64,000 nucleotides of DNA from Amycolatopsis camponoti. GTDB lineage: Bacteria; Actinomycetota; Actinomycetes; Mycobacteriales; Pseudonocardiaceae. Positions 54,458-61,692 of this stretch are shown one piece after another. The DNA lies in assembly GCF_902497555.1 (NCBI RefSeq), contig NZ_CABVGP010000002.1, forward strand, positions 3,050,501 through 3,114,500, written 5' to 3'. A model generated the notes under the pieces. That model was given only the letters and a program-made list of their open reading frames with translations, did not search any database and was not told the origin of the DNA. The position numbers and the translations under genes are program-made. Numbering within the stretch: the first letter of the stretch is position 1; each line of letters begins with the position of its first letter.

Positions 54458-57400
54458 CGGGCCGCCAGCTCGGCGCTGATCAGCTTGGCGACCAGCGGCA
54501 GGGCGTCGCTTTCGAGCATGTCCCAGTGCCCGCAGTCCGCCGGGACCACCTCGAACTCGCCGCGGGCGCGGCGGCGCCAGAACTCCACCGAAGCGGACAC
54601 TGTGCCGGGGTCCGCGCCGTCGCCGACGGCCTGCACGAACACGACCCGCGCCGCCGTCCCGCCGGGATCGTGCTCGCGCGCGGTCAGCCGGTTGTGGTTG
54701 TACGTGCGGTGGTAGCGCTCGATCTGCGCGTCGTCGATCCCCGGGTACATCCCGTTGAAGCGCACCAGCTTCTCGCGGAACTCGGCCACCGGCACCGGCT
54801 CGATCGCCGCCTTCGCGGCCGGGTCGTCGGTGGGGGTGGTGTCGAGCAGGACGACGCTGACGCGCGGGTGGTGCTCCGCGAGCCGGCGGCCCATCTCGTG
54901 GGCGACCAGGCCGCCGTACGAAAGTCCACAAAGGACCAACGCTTCATCGGCACGCGGGTCCACGAGCCGCAAGTACTCCTCGGCCATCGCCTCGACGCTC
55001 GGCAGCGGCTCCTCGCCGGCGTTGAGCCCGGGGGACTGGATCCCGAGGACACCGGCGTCCTCGGGCAGCAGGGCGCTGAGCGGCAGGTAGCAGAACGCGG
55101 TCCCGCCGGCCGGGTGGACGCAGACGACGCGGGCCGCGCCGGTGCCGCGGCGGAACTCGATCAGGCTGCCACCTTCCGGCGGGCGGTCCGTGCGCAGGAG
55201 CGCGGCCTGCGCCTCGATGGTCGGGTGGAGGATGACGTCCCGGATCGGCAGCTCGCGGCCGAGCTCCGAGCCGATGGCGTGGGCCAGCTTGATCGCCGAG
55301 ATCGAGGTGCCGCCGACGTCGAAGAAGTCGTCGGAGACGCCGATCGCGGTGTGCAGCAACAAGGTTCGCCAGATCCGCAGCAGGGCCAGCTCGACGTGGT
55401 CGCGCGGGGCGGCGGTGTTGACCGGGTCGTTCGACGCGCCGGCCCGGGCGTGCGCCAGGACGGCGTCGCGGTCGAGCTTGCCGCTGCGGCTCAACGGGAG
55501 CCGGTCGAACTCGGCGAACACGGACGGGATCATGTAGTCCGGCAGCCGGCCGGCCAGCGCCGCGCGCCACTCGTGCGGGGTCCGGCCACCGCCGCCCGCG
55601 ACGCCGGCGACGAGCCGGGGCTCGCCCTCGCGATCGACCAGCACGGCGGCCTCCCGGACACCGGGCACGGCCAGCAGCGCGGCCGCCACCTCGCCGGGTT
55701 CGATGCGGAACCCGCGCAGCTTGATCTGGTCGTCGCGGCGCCCGGCGTACTCGGCTTCGCCGCCGGGCAGCCACCGGGCCAGGTCACCGGTGCGGTACAT
55801 CCTTTCGCCGGCCGCGAACGGGTCCGCCACGAACCGCTCGGCGGTCAGGCCCGGCCGGTGCAGGTACCCGCGGGCCAGGCAGTCGCCGGCCAGGAAGACC
55901 TCGCCCACCACGCCCGGCGGCACCGGGCGCAGCCGCTCGTCCAGGAGGTACAGCCGCGAGCCGGGCAGCGGCCGCCCGATCGGCGCCGGACGTTCGGACG
56001 GCCGGGGGCCGAAGTGCGCGGTGGCGTAGAGCGTGGCCTCGGTCGGTCCGTAGCCGAAGCAGATCCGCAGGCCGGGCAGCGCCGCTTCGAACCGCGCGAG
56101 GGCGGCGTCGGGCAGCGGTTCGACGCCGGTGAGGACCTGCCGCAGCGCGAGCCCGGCCACCCGGGCGGGGTCTTCGTCGATCCACCGGACGTAGGCGGGC
56201 GGCAGGAACGCCTGGACGACACGGTGTTCCCGCAGCCAGGCCATCAGCGCCGCGGGGTCGGGCCGGACGTCCTCGGGCACGACGTGCAGCACGGCGCCGG
56301 TGGTCAGGGGGAGCAGCAGTTCGTGCACCGAGGCGTCGAAGCCGATGCTCGACCACGCCGACGTCGCTTCGCCGGGCGTCGCGCCGAAGCGGTCGAGCCA
56401 CTGGTCGAACAGGGCGAGGACGCTGTGGTGGGTCACGGCGACGCCCTTCGGGCGCCCGGTCGACCCCGACGTGTAGATGACGTACGCCGTCTCGCCGGAG
56501 CCGGTCGTGACCGGGGTGCGGGCCTCGTCGCCTTCGGTTTCGAGAGCCGCGATGTCGTCGGCCAAGATCAGTACCGGCCGCGCGTCCTCGACCATCGCCG
56601 CGCGCCGGGCGGCGGGCTGCGCCGGGTCGAGCGGGAGGTAGGCGGCGCCGGTCTTCAGCACACCCAGCACGGCGACGACCAGCTCGGCCGACCGTCCACT
56701 GAGGACGGCCACGACCCCGCCCGGCCCGGCCCCGCGGGTCCGCAGGGCGTTCGCCAGCTTCGTGCTGCGGCGGTCCAGCTCGCCGTAGGTGAGGGTCCGG
56801 CCGTCGCACACGAGCGCGGCGGCGTCCGGGGTGGCGTCGGCGTGGCCGGTGAAGCGCTCGACGAGCCCGCCGGGACGCCGGTTCGGCCGGGGTCCGGTGC
56901 TCCAGGCGGTGAGGATCTCGTGGCGTTCGGCGTCGTCGAGCAGTTCGTAGCTCGCGATGTCCGCGTCCGGGCGGGTGGCCAGCTGGTCGAGCAGCCGGAC
57001 GAGGTACCGGCCGTACCGCTCGGCGGTCGCGTGGTCGAAGAGGGCGACGGCGTAGTCGAGGTGCCCGGTGACGCCGTCGTGCTCGTCGGCGAGGCCGAGG
57101 GCGAGGTCGAACTTCGCGGGGGCGTGCTCGACCTCGAGGGGTTCCGCCGCCACACCCGGCAGTTCCAGGAGGTCGTGCTGGGTCGGCACCCAGGCGAACA
57201 TCGTCTGGAACAGCGGCGTGTGCGCCGGGCTGCGCGGCGGGTTCACCAGCTCGACGACCCGCTCGAACGGCAGCTCGACGTGCTCGATCGCGCCCCGCAG
57301 GGCCGCCCGGACCTGCTTGAGCAGGACGGCGCCGGTCCGCGGACCCGGCAATTCGGCGCGCACGGCCAGGGTGTTGACGAAGAAGCCGATCGTGTCGGGG

Positions 57401-58245
57401 TACTCGCCGCCGGCGCCGCGGTTGGCGGTGGGGACGCCGACAACGATGTCAGTTTGCGCGGAAAGGCGGGACAACAGGATGAACCAGCAGGTCAGGATGG
57501 TGGAGTAGAGCGTGACGCCGTGCTCGCGGGCCACCGCCTTCAGCCTCGCGGTGAGGTCCGGCCCGAGGGAGACCGGCACCCGGGCGCCGCGGTGGTCCTG
57601 CCGGGCGGGGCGCGGGCGGTCGGCGGGCAGCTCCAGCACCGGCGGCACACCGTCGAGCCGGTCCTGCCAGTACGCCTCGTGGGGCGCCGGGCCGGCACCG
57701 GTCAGCCAGTCCTGTTGCGCCCGGGCGTGTTCGCGGTAGGGCCGCGCCGGCGGCAGGTCCGCCGGTTCGCCGCTCACTTGAGCGGCGTAGAGCATGCCCA
57801 GCTCGCGCAGCAGCAGGCTGCGGGACCAGCCGTCGAAGACGACGTGGTGGATGGTGATCAGCAGGACGTGGTCCTCGTCGCCGTCCGCCAGCAGCCGGGC
57901 CCGGGCCAGCGGCGCACGGGACAGGTCGAACGGCTCGAACGGGTCGGTGCGCCGCAGCTCGGCCGCTTCGCCCGGCCGGCCGGCGACATCGGTGAAGCCA
58001 CAGGGAAAGCCGTGACCGGCGGGTTCGACGATCTGCACGGGCGCGCCGTCTTCGACGACGATCCGGGTGCGCAGGGCTTCGTGACGGTCGGCGAGCGCGT
58101 CGAAGGCCCTTCGCAGCGCCTCGCGATCCAGCGGGCCCCGCAGGGTGAAAGCCATGGTCTCGTTGTAGGCCGGTCCGGCCCCGTCCAGCTGGGAGACGGT
58201 CCAAAGGCGCTGCTGACCGGACGACAGCGGTGCGGACACTCGCAT
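54454..58245 (-). CDS. NRPS: C-A-T-TE
   Basis: A 1,263-residue synthetase, the first gene of the operon. Condensation domain ~1-440 ([22 protein letters not shown] at 133-139, [11 protein letters not shown]). Adenylation ~455-930 ([11 protein letters not shown] at 591, GYGPTEAT at 731, Lys923 in SRSGKLDRD); its pocket reads approximately DAHFLGGLY, which I do not recognise. Carrier ~945-1015 (VGGTSIS, Ser981). Thioesterase ~1035-1263 (CGLSYGG, Ser1109; His in ADCGHWD). I chose the ATG at 58245, ten bases after GGAAAGG; an ATG at 58254 is too close to it. The TGA overlaps the ATG of the NRPS-PKS gene. It probably adds a third amino acid, perhaps as an ester. Confidence 0.92.
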   Translation of the reverse strand: MRVSAPLSSGQQRLWTVSQLDGAGPAYNETMAFTLRGPLDREALRRAFDALADRHEALRTRIVVEDGAPVQIVEPAGHGFPCGFTDVAGRPGEAAELRRTDPFEPFDLSRAPLARARLLADGDEDHVLLITIHHVVFDGWSRSLLLRELGMLYAAQVSGEPADLPPARPYREHARAQQDWLTGAGPAPHEAYWQDRLDGVPPVLELPADRPRPARQDHRGARVPVSLGPDLTARLKAVAREHGVTLYSTILTCWFILLSRLSAQTDIVVGVPTANRGAGGEYPDTIGFFVNTLAVRAELPGPRTGAVLLKQVRAALRGAIEHVELPFERVVELVNPPRSPAHTPLFQTMFAWVPTQHDLLELPGVAAEPLEVEHAPAKFDLALGLADEHDGVTGHLDYAVALFDHATAERYGRYLVRLLDQLATRPDADIASYELLDDAERHEILTAWSTGPRPNRRPGGLVERFTGHADATPDAAALVCDGRTLTYGELDRRSTKLANALRTRGAGPGGVVAVLSGRSAELVVAVLGVLKTGAAYLPLDPAQPAARRAAMVEDARPVLILADDIAALETEGDEARTPVTTGSGETAYVIYTSGSTGRPKGVAVTHHSVLALFDQWLDRFGATPGEATSAWSSIGFDASVHELLLPLTTGAVLHVVPEDVRPDPAALMAWLREHRVVQAFLPPAYVRWIDEDPARVAGLALRQVLTGVEPLPDAALARFEAALPGLRICFGYGPTEATLYATAHFGPRPSERPAPIGRPLPGSRLYLLDERLRPVPPGVVGEVFLAGDCLARGYLHRPGLTAERFVADPFAAGERMYRTGDLARWLPGGEAEYAGRRDDQIKLRGFRIEPGEVAAALLAVPGVREAAVLVDREGEPRLVAGVAGGGGRTPHEWRAALAGRLPDYMIPSVFAEFDRLPLSRSGKLDRDAVLAHARAGASNDPVNTAAPRDHVELALLRIWRTLLLHTAIGVSDDFFDVGGTSISAIKLAHAIGSELGRELPIRDVILHPTIEAQAALLRTDRPPEGGSLIEFRRGTGAARVVCVHPAGGTAFCYLPLSALLPEDAGVLGIQSPGLNAGEEPLPSVEAMAEEYLRLVDPRADEALVLCGLSYGGLVAHEMGRRLAEHHPRVSVVLLDTTPTDDPAAKAAIEPVPVAEFREKLVRFNGMYPGIDDAQIERYHRTYNHNRLTAREHDPGGTAARVVFVQAVGDGADPGTVSASVEFWRRRARGEFEVVPADCGHWDMLESDALPLVAKLISAELAAR

Positions 58246-58328
58246 CGAGGGCATGCCTTTCCGGGCGTGGCGGGCGAACCGGTACCGCGGTGTGCCGTCG
58301 CAGCCGAGGTCGGGGAAACGCTCTCTGT

Positions 58329-58340
58329 CTGTCCGGACAG
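58329..58340. promoter_or_regulatory. Perfect 12-bp palindrome upstream of the NRPS operon
   Basis: CTGTCCGGACAG is its own reverse complement and lies 84 bases before the NRPS start, next to an AT-rich GTTAAC on the operon side. This is the only clear inverted repeat in the 178-base gap between the NRPS gene and the DUF1206 gene. TetR- or MarR-type regulators bind such sites; no such gene lies within the operon, so the regulator is unknown. Confidence 0.5.
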
Positions 58341-58423
58341 TTAACACCACACCATCGGGTGAGGACGAGGGGTGACGGAAGTTTGCCCGGAAGTCCCCGC
58401 GGTGGCAGCCGCGAGGGCCGGCG

Positions 58424-59206
58424 TCAGATCTTGCGGTACCGGCTTTCGAACAGGGCGAACACCCCGAAGACCGCGATCCCGGCGGCCAGCGCCAGGAGGA
58501 GGAACTGCCCGTACGGCTGGACCGCGAGCGTCCGGAGCGCGGGGTCCAGGCCGCCGGCCTTGGCGGGGTCGTACTCGACGGCGGCGACGACGAACATCGC
58601 GCCCACGGTGCCGTAGGCGACCGCCATCGCGCACCAGCCGACCTGGCCGAGCCGCTCCGTCGACCGCCGCACCGCCGGGGACGCCCCGCCGAAGTCGAGG
58701 TCGTGGACGAACTTCTTCCGGAGCCCGCGGTAGCCGAGGAACGCGGCCACGGCGATCACGGCGCCGCCGGCCGTGATCACCGCGGCGGCGCCCCAGGGTT
58801 CGGCCAGCACCGTGGCGACGATCGAGCCGGCCTTGCCGGAGCCGCCGGTCGCGGTCTTCGCGGCGCTGTAGGTGACGAGGCCGTACAGGACGACCTCGAC
58901 GCCGCTGGTCGCCCGCCGCACCCACCGCCGTCGCGATGGGGCGTGCCGGTGGCCCGCGATCGCCTCCGTGAGCTGCCACAGCGCCAGCACGCCGGTGCCG
59001 GCGGCGATCAGCCAGAGCAGCCACGCACCACCGCCCGAGGCGACGATCTGCAGGGCGCCGGCCTTGTCGGCCTTTTCGTTGTCGCCCAGCGCGACCTGCG
59101 CCGCCAGCCACGCGACGACGAGGTGGACGAAGGCGTAGCAGGTCAGGCCGATTCGGGCGAACAGGCTGAATCTTCTGATGTCGGGCACCCGGGAATCCTG
59201 GTCCAC
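58424..59206 (-). CDS. DUF1206 six-helix membrane protein
   Basis: A 260-residue protein made of three repeated units of two membrane helices, with the DUF1206 marks [40 protein letters not shown] and [23 protein letters not shown]. Each repeat has a conserved RxG-xxAYG-type element. Function unknown; no transporter motif. The GTG at 59206 gives a short polar N-terminus. It lies immediately upstream of the NRPS operon on the same strand, but 178 bases with a palindrome intervene, so it is probably a separate transcript. Confidence 0.8.
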   Translation of the reverse strand: MDQDSRVPDIRRFSLFARIGLTCYAFVHLVVAWLAAQVALGDNEKADKAGALQIVASGGGAWLLWLIAAGTGVLALWQLTEAIAGHRHAPSRRRWVRRATSGVEVVLYGLVTYSAAKTATGGSGKAGSIVATVLAEPWGAAAVITAGGAVIAVAAFLGYRGLRKKFVHDLDFGGASPAVRRSTERLGQVGWCAMAVAYGTVGAMFVVAAVEYDPAKAGGLDPALRTLAVQPYGQFLLLALAAGIAVFGVFALFESRYRKI

Positions 59207-59245
59207 TCCGGCCCGCTTGGCCAGGGCCGAGCCGGGGGGAGGGGT

Positions 59246-59395
59246 GCCGGGTCTGTCACAAGAAGCCCGCGGACCGGCCGGTACGACCCTCCGGTCAGCC
59301 GTGACGCCGCAAAGTCGGGCGGCGCCGGGTCTGCCACGAGAAGCCGCGGACCCGCCGGTCAGTCAGCGACGCCGACAAGTCGTACGGCGCCGGAC
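59246..59395. repeat. Tandem direct repeat of about 75 bp in non-coding DNA
   Basis: Copy 1 begins GCCGGGTCTGTCAC at 59246 and copy 2 begins GCCGGGTCTGCCAC at 59324. Both continue with AGAAGCC, GCGGACC, GCCGGT and CAG, then ACGCCG, CAAGTCG and GGCGCCGG in the same order, with scattered substitutions and small indels. The ~300-base region between the DUF1206 start (59206) and the end of the binding-protein gene (59513) has no other visible feature. It may be an old duplication. Confidence 0.65.
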
Positions 59396-59512
59396 ACGAT
59401 CAGCGGCGCGTCCGACCCGCCGCCCTCCCGGGGCTCGAACCGGCCGACGGCGAACCTCGGCGAGGAGGCCGGCGGCCGGGCGGCACCCTGCCCGGCCGGC
59501 CCCGGCGCGGGC

Positions 59513-60523
59513 TCATTTTCCCGCCTGCGGCCCGATCATCGAGTTCACGTCGATCGACCTCGGGATGGCGCCGAGCTGCAGCAGCAGGTCCGGGACCCGT
59601 TGCAGGCGCCGCGAATCCAGCGTCGAGCCGTAGCCCGGCAGGGTGAGCAGCTTGGCGGTGTCCTCGTCGATCTTCGCGAACCGCACCAGCAGCGGCTCGA
59701 CCTGGGCGCGGTCGTTCAGGGCTTCGTGGGTGCCCTTCTGCATCGCGCGCTGGAACGCGGCCAGCGTCTTCGGGTTGTCGTGCACCCACTTCCTCGTCGC
59801 GCCGTAGCCGGTCAGCGGGAAGTCCTGGGTCGCCCCGGTGTTGATGTCGATCACCGGGATCGCGCCCGCCGTCTTGGCGGCCTGCGTGATGTACGGCTCC
59901 GGCAGGTACGCGGCGTCCGCGTCGCCCTGCTGCAGCGCCGCGGCGATGTTCGGCAGCGGGATCAGCACCCATTTCACCTTGCTGAAATCCACGCCGTGAT
60001 CTTGCATCACCGAGCGGGTGAGGAGATCCGAAGCGGTGTTCTTGGCCGTGATGGCGATCTTCTTGTCCGCCAGGTCGTAGACGGTCTTCACCGGGGAATT
60101 CGGAACCGTGACGATCGCATTGGACTTGGCGTTGACCGAGGTCGCGTCGGCGACCAGCTGCATGTCGGCGGCGCCGGTGCTCTTCGCGGTGAAGAACGGG
60201 GGGTAGGTCGAGAACGCGATGTCGGCTTCGCCGGAGATCGACTTCGTCAGCGACGCCTGGCCGCTGGCGGCGATGACGGAGTCGACGCTGAGGCCTTCGG
60301 CCTTGAAGTAGCCGTTGTCCTGGGCCAGCCAGAACGGCGCGAGGTCCGTGGTGGGCAGGATCGAGACCTTCAGCGTGGTCTTCTCCAGACCACCGCCGCC
60401 GGCTGGAGAACTCGTGCTGGCCGAACCCAGTGCGCCGCAGCCGGTGACGGCCAGGAGGGCGGTGACGGCGAGGGCGGCTTGACGAGCGCGAACACGGCCA
60501 CCGCCGCTGGTGATTCCAAACAA
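59513..60523 (-). CDS. NMT1/SsuA-type substrate-binding lipoprotein
   Basis: A 336-residue exported protein with a lipoprotein signal (AALAVTALLAVTGCG, lipobox Cys ~29). The mature part is a type-2 periplasmic binding fold of the aliphatic sulphonate/nitrate/taurine or pyrimidine-precursor group: DLAPFWLAQDNGYFKAEGLSV, SGEADIAFSTYPPFF, VYDLADKKIAITAKNTASDLL, ALQQGDADAAYLPEPYITQA. The start is TTG (60523), seven bases after GAGGAG. No permease or ATPase gene is adjacent, so it is an orphan, perhaps using a distant transporter. Substrate unknown. Confidence 0.85.
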   Translation of the reverse strand: MFGITSGGGRVRARQAALAVTALLAVTGCGALGSASTSSPAGGGGLEKTTLKVSILPTTDLAPFWLAQDNGYFKAEGLSVDSVIAASGQASLTKSISGEADIAFSTYPPFFTAKSTGAADMQLVADATSVNAKSNAIVTVPNSPVKTVYDLADKKIAITAKNTASDLLTRSVMQDHGVDFSKVKWVLIPLPNIAAALQQGDADAAYLPEPYITQAAKTAGAIPVIDINTGATQDFPLTGYGATRKWVHDNPKTLAAFQRAMQKGTHEALNDRAQVEPLLVRFAKIDEDTAKLLTLPGYGSTLDSRRLQRVPDLLLQLGAIPRSIDVNSMIGPQAGK

Positions 60524-61206
60524 GACCTTGCTCCTCGAAGGAGATGACGGTTGATCTACCGATCGAGGGAAGATCCGTGAATCATTCCCCGGTTCCTGTC
60601 AAGCAGGCCACTGTAGGCACCCCCAGATCGGTTGACAATGCAAGATGCACAGTGCAAGGGGGTTTTCACCAGAATGGCGGCACGAATACCTGATCGACGA
60701 TCTTGGTTCACTCGCTTGATCGTGCCGAATTCTGCGGATCGGTGCGGTCGGAAGAGGGATTGCTGCCGAATCCGGGTGGCGCGGCGGCCGGGATCGCGGA
60801 TTCGACGGCACTGGTCCGATCGGGGACGGAGGGCGCCCAGTTTGCGATTAATCGCAAAACCCGCGCGCATCCGGTGTGGACAGTTGTGCGGGCCCGGCGC
60901 GTCGTGGTCGGCGCTTCGGAGATCGGATTCGGAAACCGGCCGGTCGCGCACCTCGCCGGCCTGCGGAAAACGTGGCCCGGCGGGCACCGGGCAATGCAAA
61001 AGACATTTGATCGACGCTCGCGTGCCCGGCGCCCGCGGGCCCTGGCGAATTCATCTCATCGAAATCAAATGGTTGCCATCGTTGTTGCGTTCGGCACGGT
61101 ATAATCGTCGGCTTGAGCCAATTGTGGGGACGCTCGCGGAGGGGTCGGCGAGGTGGTCGCGGCGGCACTGTCGAAATCTTCGAACGGCTCCGCCGTGGAC
61201 GCGAAA
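60524..61206. other. AT-richer non-coding stretch, about 680 bases
   Basis: The region is clearly less GC-rich than the rest and uses codons unlike the genes. Plus-strand frames such as 60703-61104 and 60632-61324 are open but lack the third-position GC bias, a ribosome-binding site or any motif, so I do not call them. Around 60632-60657 there is TTGACA followed by repeated TGCA-containing words (TGCAAGATGCACAGTGCA), possibly a regulatory site for the binding-protein gene. Transferred or decayed DNA is possible. Confidence 0.5.
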
Positions 61207-61241
61207 CGGCCGCAGCCGGGGAAGTGACCCGGCTGCGGCCG
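61207..61241 (-). terminator. Hairpin terminator of the small secreted peptide gene
   Basis: CGGCCGCAGCCGGG (61207-61220) and CCCGGCTGCGGCCG (61228-61241) pair perfectly over 14 bases with the loop GAAGTGA. It begins 15 bases beyond the stop codon of the peptide gene at 61257. Confidence 0.8.
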
Positions 61242-61256
61242 CGGGGGCGGATACCC

Positions 61257-61448
61257 TCAGTTGTACCCCATTTCGTCGGGTGAAACCCGGATCTCCCCGC
61301 TTTTGTCCGGGCTGGGGACGCTGATGGACTTCGAAACCGTGCTGGCGCTGCCCGCGGCGGCCGCCGCGGAAGCACCCGGGATGCTGACAGTGAAGACGCT
61401 CAACGCGACCGCGGCGCCCAGGGCGGCCGCTCGATGAACCCGCATCAT
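61257..61448 (-). CDS. Small secreted peptide
   Basis: Sixty-three codons from ATG 61448 (or 62 from the adjacent ATG 61445). GGAGGA abuts the first ATG, which favours 61445. Residues ~1-29 are a convincing Sec signal (RVHRAAALGAAVALSVFTVS, cleavage near GASA-A). The mature part is ~34 residues: AAAAAGSASTVSKSISVPSP, then DKSGEIRVSPDEMGYN; it has no Cys. A strong terminator follows, so it is a complete one-gene unit. It diverges from the LAL regulator 3 gene. I do not recognise a family; it could be a signal peptide, a wall peptide or a small inhibitor. Confidence 0.65.
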   Translation of the reverse strand: MMRVHRAAALGAAVALSVFTVSIPGASAAAAAGSASTVSKSISVPSPDKSGEIRVSPDEMGYN

Positions 61449-61655
61449 TCCTCCGGTGGTCGATCGTGCACGAATGACTGTTCGGGATGGCGGACCTTTT
61501 GTGGTGCCGGAGCGACCGGCGGCCGGCGGGCAGATGATGCCCTGTCAATGCCGGGTGGTGGAATCACGCTGTGATCACAGAACGGGAAAATTCATCGAAA
61601 TGGACGGTTTCCGGAGGGGCTGCGGCTGCCGATCCGGGCTGCCCAAGCATACCTC

Positions 61656-61684
61656 TTGTTGGGTAACGTTTTTCCTTCTATTAT
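61656..61684 (+). promoter_or_regulatory. Promoter of LAL regulator 3, leaderless start
   Basis: TTGTTG (61656-61661) and TATTAT (61679-61684) are separated by exactly 17 bases in a locally AT-rich stretch. Transcription would begin about 61691-61693, at the GTG start codon (61693), so the mRNA should be leaderless. No ribosome-binding site is present before that GTG, consistent with this. Confidence 0.6.
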
Positions 61685-61692
61685 CGCCGGTG

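Noticed and set aside
48545..54715. A 2,056-codon open frame on the plus strand, antisense to the NRPS-PKS gene
   Set aside because: It is the antisense shadow of a clearly coding megasynthase; its Arg/Gly/His-rich translation shows no motif, and long antisense frames are normal at this GC content.
54526..58344. A 1,272-codon plus-strand frame antisense to the NRPS gene
   Set aside because: Same reason: the minus strand has all NRPS core motifs in order, the plus strand none.
60703..61104. A 133-codon plus-strand frame in the AT-richer gap
   Set aside because: No third-position bias, no ribosome-binding site, no motif.
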